From positions 2,530,001-2,594,000 of the forward strand of contig JACJXW010000004.1 in the NCBI GenBank assembly GCA_020636405.1: a DNA stretch of 64,000 nt, written 5' to 3'. Within the stretch, counting starts at the first letter, position 1, and every line of letters begins with the position of its first letter. Origin of the DNA: Lewinellaceae bacterium (GTDB lineage: Bacteria > Bacteroidota > Bacteroidia > Chitinophagales > Saprospiraceae). A program made the translations under genes and the position numbers. The notes under the pieces are model-generated. The model had not been told where the DNA came from, searched no databases, and worked only from the letters and a program-made list of their open reading frames with translations. This document shows positions 15,991-23,689 of this stretch, one piece after another.

Positions 15991-17531
15991 AACTACTGGT
16001 AGAATTCATGGCCGACAACCAGGCAAAGCTGTTGGAACAGGTGCTGGAACACATTGGGCTTACGTTTATTTCCCTCTTGCTGGCTGCTCTGGTAGCCATG
16101 CCGCTGGGCATTCTGATCACCCGGCGGCAGCGGTTGGCAGGCAGTTTTCTGGGGCTGGCGGGCATCCTGCAAACGGTGCCCAGTATTGCCCTGCTGGGTT
16201 TCCTGATCCCCATACTGGGCATCGGGGTGAAACCCGCGATTGTAGCCCTGTTCTTATACGCCCTGTTGCCCATTCTGCGCAATACCTATACCGGCATACA
16301 GGAAGTGGATGCCTCCGTGAAGGAAGCGGCCCTGGGCATTGGCCTGTCTCAGGGGCAGCTGCTGCGGCAGGTGGAGCTGCCCCTGGCCCTGCCGGTGATC
16401 TTCGCCGGCCTGCGGACTGCTACGGTGATCAATGTGGGCGTGGCGACGCTGGCAGCCTACATTGGCGCCGGCGGGCTGGGTGAGTTCATCTTTGGCGGTA
16501 TCGCCCTCAACAATACGGCCATGATCCTGGCCGGGGCTTTGCCGGCGGCGGCACTGGCGGTCTTGTTCGACCAGCTACTGGCGCTGTTGCAACGGGGTAA
16601 AGTGGGCAACTTCCGCAGGAAAGGCCCGGTGCTCCTGGCCGCGGTAGCGCTATTGTCCTCTGCTTATTTCTGGCCACAGGCCTACGCCCCCGGATGGAAG
16701 GCGGGTTTTCCCCCCGAGTTTATGGGCAGAAAAGACGGTTACCGCAACCTGGTGGAAACCTACGGGCTGCAGTTCAATACCACCGTACTCAACAACGCCT
16801 TGATGTATTCGGCCTTGAAGGAAGGAGAAGTGGATGTCATCAGCGGATACTCCACCGACGGCAGGGTCAAAGCTTACGAACTGGCCATCCTGGAGGATGA
16901 CCGCCACGCCTTTCCTCCTTATTACTGTACCCCCATCCTGCGCAGGGGCCTGATGGAGGAGCACCCGGAAGTGGTGGAAGCCCTGAACCTGCTGGCCGGC
17001 AGGATCGGCGATTCCACTATGGCCCTGCTCAATTACCGGGTAGATTTTGAACATGAAAGCCCGGATGCGGTGGCCAGAGACTTCCTCATCGCACATGGAT
17101 TGTGGCGGCCCGACCGTACCCAGGGCGGCGAAACCCTGATCATCGGGTCCAAGATCTTTTCCGAGCAGTATATACTGGTGGAACTATTCAGCCAGCTCAT
17201 CAACGGTTATACCGACCTGGATACCGACGCGCGCCCGGGGCTGGGCGGCACCAAGATCTGCTTTGACGCCCTGGTGGCCGGAGAAGTAGACCTTTACCCG
17301 GAATATACAGGTACCGGCCTGCAGGTATTGTTGAATACCCCTGATAGCGTTGCCCGGGAGATCATCACCGATGCCGATGCGGTGTACGGTTATGTCAAAA
17401 AGCAGTTTAAGGAACAGTATGGTATCGACTGGCTGCTCCCTTTGGGCTTTAACAATACCTATGCATTGATGATACGAGAGGAAATGGGCACAAAGCTGAG
17501 ACTGGAACGAGTGAGTGATTTGGCGTGGTAA
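15978..17531 (+). CDS. Fused permease/substrate-binding protein of betaine ABC importer, binding domain circularly permuted
   Basis: A 517-residue fusion. Residues ~1-205 are the OpuCB-type permease: 'LTFISLLLAALVAMPLGILI', 'LQTVPSIALLGFLIPILGIG', the EAA loop 'EAALGIGLSQGQLLRQVELPLALPVI' and 'ATLAAYIGAGGLGEFIFGGI'. A hydrophobic segment (~217-235) then anchors the external domain. The binding domain reads first 'PEFMGRKDGYRNLVETYGL' through 'STDGRV', 'ILEDDRHAFPPYY' and 'VDFEHESPDAVARDFL' (~245-375), and then 'LIIGSKIFSEQYILVELF' through 'VDLYPEYTGTGL', 'LGFNNTYALMI' and 'RVSDLAW' (~384-517). In ordinary OpuCC/OsmF proteins these halves occur in the opposite order. Both are present once, so the domain looks complete but permuted. 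Confidence 0.88.
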   Translation: MEQLKLLVEFMADNQAKLLEQVLEHIGLTFISLLLAALVAMPLGILITRRQRLAGSFLGLAGILQTVPSIALLGFLIPILGIGVKPAIVALFLYALLPILRNTYTGIQEVDASVKEAALGIGLSQGQLLRQVELPLALPVIFAGLRTATVINVGVATLAAYIGAGGLGEFIFGGIALNNTAMILAGALPAAALAVLFDQLLALLQRGKVGNFRRKGPVLLAAVALLSSAYFWPQAYAPGWKAGFPPEFMGRKDGYRNLVETYGLQFNTTVLNNALMYSALKEGEVDVISGYSTDGRVKAYELAILEDDRHAFPPYYCTPILRRGLMEEHPEVVEALNLLAGRIGDSTMALLNYRVDFEHESPDAVARDFLIAHGLWRPDRTQGGETLIIGSKIFSEQYILVELFSQLINGYTDLDTDARPGLGGTKICFDALVAGEVDLYPEYTGTGLQVLLNTPDSVAREIITDADAVYGYVKKQFKEQYGIDWLLPLGFNNTYALMIREEMGTKLRLERVSDLAW

Positions 17532-17535
17532 AGGT

Positions 17536-17570
17536 ACTTTCACACTTTTACACTTTCACACCTTTACACA
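17536..17570. repeat. Tandem repeat, 8-bp unit (ACTTTCAC)
   Basis: About 4.4 copies of an 8-bp unit (ACTTTCAC/ACTTTTAC/ACTTTCAC/ACCTTTAC) begin five bases after the transporter stop. They are followed by TATCTTTA (17576-17583), one base off the TAnnTTTG -7 consensus, nine bp before the next ATG. Confidence 0.8.
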
Positions 17571-17591
17571 TTTCTTATCTTTACCCCCCAT

Positions 17592-18899
17592 ATGAATTTC
17601 GAACGCTTCATAGCACGGCGGGTCGCCGCTTCCGGGCAGCAATCCTTTTCCCGGCTCATCCTGCGGATAGCAGTGGTGGCCGTAGCGCTCAGTGTGGCGG
17701 TCATGATCTGTTCCAATGCGCTGATCGCCGGGTTCAAGAAAGAGATCAGCACCAAGATCTTCGGCTTCTGGGGACACATCCACATTACCGATACGGACAT
17801 CAACCGGTCTCTGCTGGAGGCCTATCCCATCAGCAAGGAGCAGCCTTTTTACCCTGCCCTGGACAGTATCCGCCGCCTGGAATACATGCAGGAGGAGGAA
17901 TGGCTGGGGCGCCCGGTTACGCGTCGTAAAGAAACCCGGGGCGGCATCCATCATATCCAGGTTTTTGCCATCAAACCCGGCATTATCGAAGCCGGCAAGA
18001 AAAAAGACAAGGAGATCGAAGGCATCATTCTGAAAGGAATAGGGGAGGACTTCGACTGGTCATTTATGGAGCAGTACATCAAGCGGGGCCGCCCGATCGC
18101 CCTGCCCGACTCTGCCATGTCGGATGAGATCCTCATTTCGGATCAAACGGCGGCACGGCTGCAGGTAGACACCGGCGACACCTTTATCGTACACTTTGTG
18201 GAGCAGGGCGAACAGTTAAAGCGGCGCTTTACGGTCAGTGGCGTTTACCGCACCGGCCTGGAGGAATACGACCGCAAGTTTGCCCTGGTAGATATCCGGC
18301 AGATCCAGCGCCTGCTGGGGTGGGAGGAGGATCAGGTAAGCGGCTTCGAAGTGTTTATCGACGACATCGACGACCTGGTGCCGATCACGGAGTATATCTA
18401 TTTTGAAGAACTACCTCCCGAACTGTACGCGGAGACCATACGGGAGAAGCTGCCCGAGATCTTCGATTGGCTCGACCTCCAGGACATCAACGAAGTGGTG
18501 ATCCTTTCCCTGATGATCATCGTGGCCATCATCAATATGATCACCGCTTTGATGATCCTCATCCTGGAGCGCACCAATATGATCGGTATTCTCAAAGCGC
18601 TGGGCACCACCAACTGGGGTATCCGCAAGATCTTCCTCTACTATGCAGCCTATATCATCGTGGTGGGGCTCCTGTGGGGCAACCTCATCGGCATCGGCCT
18701 GTGCCTGTTGCAGGAACGCTTTGAGTTCATTACGCTGTCGGAGGAGAATTATTACCTCAGCACCGCTCCGATCGACCTCAATTTCTGGCCTATCCTGCTG
18801 CTCAACCTGGGCACTCTGGCCGTCACGCTTTTCTTCCTCATCATACCCTCCTATCTGGTAACCAGTATCAGCCCGGTAAAGGCCATTCGCTTTAAATAA
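17592..18899 (+). CDS. LolC/LolE-family lipoprotein-releasing (FtsX-type) permease
   Basis: A 435-residue inner-membrane protein with the MacB/LolCE layout: one N-terminal membrane helix (~23-46, ILRIAVVAVALSVAVMICSNALIAGF), a periplasmic domain of about 250 residues, then three C-terminal helices (~305-330 with 'VILSLMIIVAIINMITALMILILERTNMIGILKALG', ~345-372 and ~400-425). The 'ERTNMIGILKALGTTNWGIRKIF' coupling segment is characteristic of LolC/E. In Bacteroidota these proteins are thought to move lipoproteins out of the inner membrane with a LolD-type ATPase, which is not encoded next to it here. The ATG at 17592 fits the family N-terminus (NFERFIARR). Confidence 0.88.
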   Translation: MNFERFIARRVAASGQQSFSRLILRIAVVAVALSVAVMICSNALIAGFKKEISTKIFGFWGHIHITDTDINRSLLEAYPISKEQPFYPALDSIRRLEYMQEEEWLGRPVTRRKETRGGIHHIQVFAIKPGIIEAGKKKDKEIEGIILKGIGEDFDWSFMEQYIKRGRPIALPDSAMSDEILISDQTAARLQVDTGDTFIVHFVEQGEQLKRRFTVSGVYRTGLEEYDRKFALVDIRQIQRLLGWEEDQVSGFEVFIDDIDDLVPITEYIYFEELPPELYAETIREKLPEIFDWLDLQDINEVVILSLMIIVAIINMITALMILILERTNMIGILKALGTTNWGIRKIFLYYAAYIIVVGLLWGNLIGIGLCLLQERFEFITLSEENYYLSTAPIDLNFWPILLLNLGTLAVTLFFLIIPSYLVTSISPVKAIRFK

Positions 18900-18919
18900 G
18901 CAGCCGAAAGGGCGGCTGC
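18900..18919. terminator. Short hairpin after LolC/E-type gene
   Basis: The 7-bp stem GCAGCCG/CGGCTGC with a 6-nt loop starts at the stop codon's last base. There is no T run, so termination is only possible. It lies between convergent genes. Confidence 0.4.
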
Positions 18920-19009
18920 AGAACAGCGGTTCGAACAAAACCTTAAAATGGTTTCGTTTTCTTCACTATTCTGCAGCCTGCCAAAAAGCAGTAATCCTTT
19001 CTGCGGCCG

Positions 19010-21385
19010 TTACCGCTCTACCCTAAACGAGCCGGTTTGCAACCCGTACCCATCGATATAGAGCGTTGCAATGTACAAGCCGTTAAGGTATTGATCCAAC
19101 TGCAACTCCAGTGGCCCTGCCGGTACTTCTGCCAGCCGGCGTTCTTCAACCAGCTGTCCCTGCAGGCTGAAGATACGCAGTACGGCGGCCTTCCCGGAGT
19201 AGGCGTCCAGCCCGAAATGAACGGTCTGGTTTGCAGGATTGGGATAGATATTCAGCCCTTGTTTTACCTGCTCTGCTGCGCCCTTCTCTGCTAAGGCAGC
19301 AAAAGGAGCTGTCGATGATGGCCGTTCCGGGGCCTGCCCGCAGAGCTCCGCAGTTTCATTGATACAATGCATGGCGTCGGTAAGGGCTCCGAACGGTACC
19401 GGGCCAACGATGTTGCCCAGGGCCAGGTTCGCCAGCCTCAGGAGGTTATTGACCGACGGATTGTTACCGAGAAACTGATTGAGGACCGGATGGAATCCAC
19501 AGTCCAGTCCGGAAAGGCGGGTGTTGCCCAGTTGGGGGTCGAGGCGGACATGGATCGTAAGCAGCAAGGCTTCCGCCAGCAGAGGATTGTTTATTTTTCC
19601 TTCCGGAGAAAGCTGGATGCCGCTTTGGCAATCTTCGCCGTCCACTACGCGCTGCGCCCTTGGTAAGGAAGCCGGGTTGCCGCCTACACCGGGCAGCCAG
19701 TTGAGTATGCATCCTGCACCCTCTTCCGTGATACTCAGGGTGTGTCGGGAATATCCCAGGAGGATCGGGTCATTATTCCCATCCCCATTCAGGTCCATGG
19801 ATAATGCCTCTTCGAATACCTCAGCCGCAGTAGTAATGATAATCTGGCGGCAGGAAGAACTATTCCCCCCGGCATCGGTAGCAGTAAAAGTCCGTTCCAG
19901 GGTACATTCAAGATCGCAGCCACTGTCCGCTATGGCATCGGAAAAATCGATGGCAGGCGCCGGGTCGCAGTTGTCGGTAGCTGTGGCCATTCCCGTGAGG
20001 GAGGGGGCGGTGGGAGCATTGCACGAAATGCTGATATTCTCCGGGCAACTAATTTTGGGAGGGGAATCATCCAGGATAGTTACCATAGTGTTACAGGAAC
20101 TGACGGCGCCAGCGGCATCCTCCACGATCAGGGACACCAAATGGCTTCCTGCCTGCGAGCAATCAAAAGAGCCCTGGCTTAGGCTGAGCGAAAATTCATC
20201 GCCATCGGGGTCGAAACTACCGCCATCCAGTTGGGCGGGGTCGAGGCTGGCCGTTCCGGATTCATCCAGGGCAATGGTGACAGGAGTGCTGATGCAAAGC
20301 GCTTCCGGCGCCGCGTTGAGCAGGATGCAACGGAAACTGGCTATCCCATCCTCTGGCAGAGCTATTGAGCCCCCGGCCGAGATCGATGGGTTGATGGCCA
20401 TTGGGTGGACGAAGCTGCCGCCACCGCCGCCGCGGCCGGTCGTCCCACCGCCACCCCCGCCGGAGTAGCCGCCGCCGCCGCCGCCGGACCCAAATCCGGC
20501 GCCGCCGCCACCGAAGCCATAACCACCCGCACGAAAGTCAAAACCGGTGCAGCCTTCGTCTTGCCCGCCAAAACCTCCGGTTGTTCCACCGTTTATGCCT
20601 TCCCCCACCTCTGTAACGGTGGGCGGGATCTGAATCGTCAGACAGGTGATGCCGTCCCCATCGGTATCGGCGCCGCCGCCGCCACCGCCGATCTCAACGC
20701 CGAGCAATCCGCCGGCATTGCCGCCTTGTCCGTCGGCGCCGCCACGGCCAGGGGCAATGTCGCCGTTGCCGTTGCCGCCTGTAGTGGCCGCCTGGCCGCC
20801 TTGTCCGTTTTCATTATCCACGCAGAAAGTGAAGGCCATACCCTGGTAGGCGCCACCGCCACCGCCGGCGGCCATTAGCAGTTCCCATTCCTGGCTGGAA
20901 GGGCGTTGCATCAGTATAGCCGTTCCTCCACCGCCGCCGCCATACTGAAAGAAGTTCCCGGTCATGATCCTGGCGTCACCATCCTCTCCCTTACCCCCTA
21001 CAATGAAACGGATGAGGGCTCCCGGCGGTATTTCATCCATACCCTGGCCCACGACAAACGCAGCACTAGCGCTGGCTCCCTGCCCGCCTTCTGATGAGCA
21101 TATCTGCACGTTCCCCAGAATGGGAATGGTGTTTTTGATGCGAGCAAACCCCCCATCGCCTCCCTTTGCAGTAAATTCGATTTGCGCTCCCTCCATGCTG
21201 AGCGGTACCCTGAAATCCTGGTAGGTACCGTTGTAATCAACCTCTACGGTATTTCCGTCACAAGACAGGTTGGCCTGTTCGAAACTGGCAGCAGGGAAGA
21301 AATAGAGTAGGGTTAGGATTAGAAAAAAACGGGACAAATAGGCTGGCGCCAACAATCCCATGGCCTGGTGTTGTTTGTTTCTCAT
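19010..21385 (-). CDS. Secreted glycine-rich (ALK/LTK-like) protein with HYR domain and type A T9SS signal
   Basis: A 791-residue exported protein. A hydrophobic leader is near residues 15-35. Residues ~60-350 are extremely glycine-rich with conserved spacing: 'IEFTAKGGDGG', 'GGGGGGTAILMQ', 'LLMAAGGGGGAYQG', 'GGGGGGYSGGGGGG' and 'GGGGGSFVHP'. This matches the glycine-rich domain family shared with the ALK/LTK receptor extracellular region. Residues ~370-440 resemble a cadherin/Ig-like segment, and ~440-510 match a HYR domain (PPKISCPENISISC, then ATDNCDP). A 'DLNGDGNNDPILLGYSRHTLSI' region follows, then a type A sorting domain from NIYPNPANQTV to the end. The glycine repeats are high in GC and give long spurious antisense frames. 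Surface or matrix function is inferred. Confidence 0.82.
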   Translation of the reverse strand: MRNKQHQAMGLLAPAYLSRFFLILTLLYFFPAASFEQANLSCDGNTVEVDYNGTYQDFRVPLSMEGAQIEFTAKGGDGGFARIKNTIPILGNVQICSSEGGQGASASAAFVVGQGMDEIPPGALIRFIVGGKGEDGDARIMTGNFFQYGGGGGGTAILMQRPSSQEWELLMAAGGGGGAYQGMAFTFCVDNENGQGGQAATTGGNGNGDIAPGRGGADGQGGNAGGLLGVEIGGGGGGADTDGDGITCLTIQIPPTVTEVGEGINGGTTGGFGGQDEGCTGFDFRAGGYGFGGGGAGFGSGGGGGGYSGGGGGGTTGRGGGGGSFVHPMAINPSISAGGSIALPEDGIASFRCILLNAAPEALCISTPVTIALDESGTASLDPAQLDGGSFDPDGDEFSLSLSQGSFDCSQAGSHLVSLIVEDAAGAVSSCNTMVTILDDSPPKISCPENISISCNAPTAPSLTGMATATDNCDPAPAIDFSDAIADSGCDLECTLERTFTATDAGGNSSSCRQIIITTAAEVFEEALSMDLNGDGNNDPILLGYSRHTLSITEEGAGCILNWLPGVGGNPASLPRAQRVVDGEDCQSGIQLSPEGKINNPLLAEALLLTIHVRLDPQLGNTRLSGLDCGFHPVLNQFLGNNPSVNNLLRLANLALGNIVGPVPFGALTDAMHCINETAELCGQAPERPSSTAPFAALAEKGAAEQVKQGLNIYPNPANQTVHFGLDAYSGKAAVLRIFSLQGQLVEERRLAEVPAGPLELQLDQYLNGLYIATLYIDGYGLQTGSFRVER

Positions 21386-21653
21386 AGTACTTTTTTAAAA
21401 ATGAATGGATAGGCCCTTTCGCAAGAGCGATTAACAGATCAGGGTGTAAAAAGGGCGGTGGGGGGAGTAGATAAGTAGTGCGGTATTATAAAATTAATTA
21501 TTCTTGGTTAGAATGCCTAAAAAGGAACGGAAATTTTTTTGCCGGGGGTTATGGTAATATTCTGTATATTTCCAAAGTACTCCTTTTTTCTCCAGGCAAG
21601 GGCGCATAATCCCAATCGAAGAATTTATTCCAGACAAGTGTAAAGCACTGGCC

Positions 21654-22439
21654 ATGAAGATCTCGGGCAAGGCATTTCATGTAGATATCAGCGGGCGATA
21701 TGTGCTTCAACTGCTGCTGTTGAAGCTAATGGCCATAGTGTTGCGCCTGGTTGATGCCCTGCGGTTCCTGCCGGTACGCCTGAAACGGGTGGCGAGCCAC
21801 GTGAGTACGGGATGGCGGAACGCGCGTTCGGCTCAAGGTGCAGAGATGCCCATGTGGGTTATGGGAAGAGAGGCTGCCTACTGGTGGCTGGAAATGTTTT
21901 TGTTGCTGCTCGATTGCCTGGCTGTGGGGGAAGTGTATGAGTCTATTCTTGATTTTACGAAGTTCAACAGCCGCCCTTTACACCCCTGGGAAAAAAAGCT
22001 GGCCCGCTCCATTTTTGGGAAATCCATTAACTACGGCCGGGTTCGGGTGGATGAATATGCCTTTGGAGGGCCCCGACAGTTCGGCTTTTGCTACGTTAGC
22101 TTTTACATCATCAACTCCTGGGGCAAAATGAACAACAGCCTGCTGATCCACGAGCTGGTGCACGTTTGGCAGTATCAGAAAGTGGGCATCGTATACATCC
22201 CCAGGGCGCTGGTGGCCCAGCGCAGTGCGGAGGGTTACGATTACGGAGGCGCTGAGGGGCTGGAAGCTGCCCGGCAGGCTGGGCGTTCCTTATTGGAGTT
22301 CAACCTGGAGCAGCAGGCTGATATCGTTTCTGATTATTACCGGATTCGGGAGGGGTATCCGCCGCGATGGGGCCATGCAGGAGTGGCCAGCTTGCCATTG
22401 TATGAGTATTTTGTACAGCAGCTGAGGCAGAGAGGGTGA
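21654..22439 (+). CDS. HExxH-containing putative zinc-dependent protein
   Basis: A 261-residue protein with two hydrophobic N-terminal stretches (~15-40 and ~75-95) that may associate with membrane. The motif LLIHELVHVWQYQ contains H166-E167-x-x-H170, a zincin-type site also found in the DUF4157-like group ('HELaHvvQ'). A downstream 'FNLEQQADIVSDYY' could supply a third ligand (E/D), but this is inferred. No signal peptide is certain. The stop overlaps an upstream in-frame extension of the response regulator gene, and that gene's likely ATG is 57 bp downstream, so cotranscription is possible. Proteolytic activity is plausible but not shown. Confidence 0.7.
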   Translation: MKISGKAFHVDISGRYVLQLLLLKLMAIVLRLVDALRFLPVRLKRVASHVSTGWRNARSAQGAEMPMWVMGREAAYWWLEMFLLLLDCLAVGEVYESILDFTKFNSRPLHPWEKKLARSIFGKSINYGRVRVDEYAFGGPRQFGFCYVSFYIINSWGKMNNSLLIHELVHVWQYQKVGIVYIPRALVAQRSAEGYDYGGAEGLEAARQAGRSLLEFNLEQQADIVSDYYRIREGYPPRWGHAGVASLPLYEYFVQQLRQRG

Positions 22440-22495
22440 AGAGGAATTTTTGTTTTACTCGGCACTACTCATTATCTTTCCCCTTCGTTACCTCA

Positions 22496-23275
22496 ATGCC
22501 AAAACCTGAACCCATGCCAAAAGTCATCATCATTGACGATGAAGCAAACGCCAGAGAACACCTCAGGAACCTGATCGAAGAACATTGCCCGCATTTACAG
22601 GTCATCGGCGAGGCCGACGGCATCGAATCCGGCTTCCAACTTATCCGGGAAATGCAGCCTCAGGCCATTTTTCTTGACATTTCGATGCGGGACGGCACTG
22701 GCTTCGGCCTGCTGGACAAGTTTGCCCAGCATACTTTCCAGGTCATCTTTCAAACCGCTTTTGATGAATTTGCTATCAAGGCCTTCCGATACAATGCCGT
22801 TGATTATTTGCTGAAACCGGTATCCGCCACTGATCTGGTAAAGGCTGCCGGGAAAATCGCCGCTTCCCAGGATCAGGACCACCCGGCCATCACCCAGCAA
22901 CTCTTTAACCTGATCGATTCCGCTAAAAAGAAGAAATTTGAAAAAATAGTGCTCCACTCCAGCGAAGGCATGCACTTTGTGAAGGTGGCCGACATTCAGT
23001 GCCTTCAAGCTGACATGAACTACACTACCTTTTATATTACCTCCGGAGAAAAGATCACTGTTGCCAAAACCATCAAAACTTTTGAGGAACTGCTACCGGA
23101 GCGTTCCTTTTTTCGCCCACATCAATCCTATATTGTCAACCTGAACTACGTCAGCAAGATCCTGAAAGAGGGCGGCGGCTACGCACTGTTGGAAGATGGC
23201 AGCAAGATCCCTATCTCCCGCCGGAAAAAAGACCAGTTTATTACGGCACTGATGGGAAAAGCCTCCGGTACTTGA
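22496..23275 (+). CDS. LytR/AlgR-family response regulator (REC-LytTR)
   Basis: A DNA-binding response regulator of 259 residues from the ATG at 22496; an in-frame GTG at 22436 gives an unlikely tail, and a second ATG lies at 22514. The receiver domain (~5-125) has the acidic pair IIIDDE, phospho-acceptor D61 in AIFLDIS, 'FQTAFDEFAIKAF' and the lysine of YLLKPV. The LytTR domain (~150-255) shows 'FEKIVLHSSEGMHFVKVADIQCLQADMNYTTFYI', 'FFRPHQSYIVNLNYV' and 'DGSKIPISRRKKDQF'. Such regulators normally pair with LytS-type kinases. None is adjacent, but one is encoded at 28310-31321. Confidence 0.92.
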   Translation: MPKPEPMPKVIIIDDEANAREHLRNLIEEHCPHLQVIGEADGIESGFQLIREMQPQAIFLDISMRDGTGFGLLDKFAQHTFQVIFQTAFDEFAIKAFRYNAVDYLLKPVSATDLVKAAGKIAASQDQDHPAITQQLFNLIDSAKKKKFEKIVLHSSEGMHFVKVADIQCLQADMNYTTFYITSGEKITVAKTIKTFEELLPERSFFRPHQSYIVNLNYVSKILKEGGGYALLEDGSKIPISRRKKDQFITALMGKASGT

Positions 23276-23689
23276 AAAACTGGCTTCAGGCAATACATTC
23301 ATTAATTCTTTTTTGCCAGTAAGGTCACCTTAATTCGATCTGCGGCCATCATCCGCTTATTTTTCCATTCCCACCGAATTTTTCATCAAACCCACCGAAT
23401 TTTAAAGATCCCGGCAAAAATGGAATAAAAAGGCCAGTTTTGAGGATGTATTGAGGCATGATGAATGGCCTTCAGTGTTTAGATCATTATACTGTATAAC
23501 CCGATCAGGCCGTTTGGAAACTTCAAACCTCTCTATTCGATCCAATCCGAACACCGATTTACTCCGGCAATGTAGCCTTGGCCGCGAGGCCGTCCCCCCG
23601 AATTTGTCCCCCCATTATGCTTTTGTTACATCAAAATTTAAGCCGGCCAGGCTATTGGCCGAAATCATCTAATCTGAAAACCCTTTACC
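23276..23689. other. Intergenic region with repeated CCCACCGAATTTT motif
   Basis: 414 bp without a convincing gene. CCCACCGAATTTTT at 23370-23383 is repeated as CCCACCGAATTTT at 23391-23403, 21 bp apart (two helical turns), upstream of the S74 protein gene. Related copies occur at 31917 and 32690. Paired operator sites are one possible reading. A TATGCTTTTG near 23615-23625 resembles a -7 element with one extra base. Confidence 0.5.

Noticed and set aside
20405..20878. Alanine-rich plus-strand frames of 150 codons and more
   Set aside because: Antisense of the glycine-rich repeats, where GGC/GCC codons remove stops on both strands.
23451..23672. 73-codon plus-strand frame before the S74 gene
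   Set aside because: Overlaps promoter-like DNA and repeats and looks like random translation.
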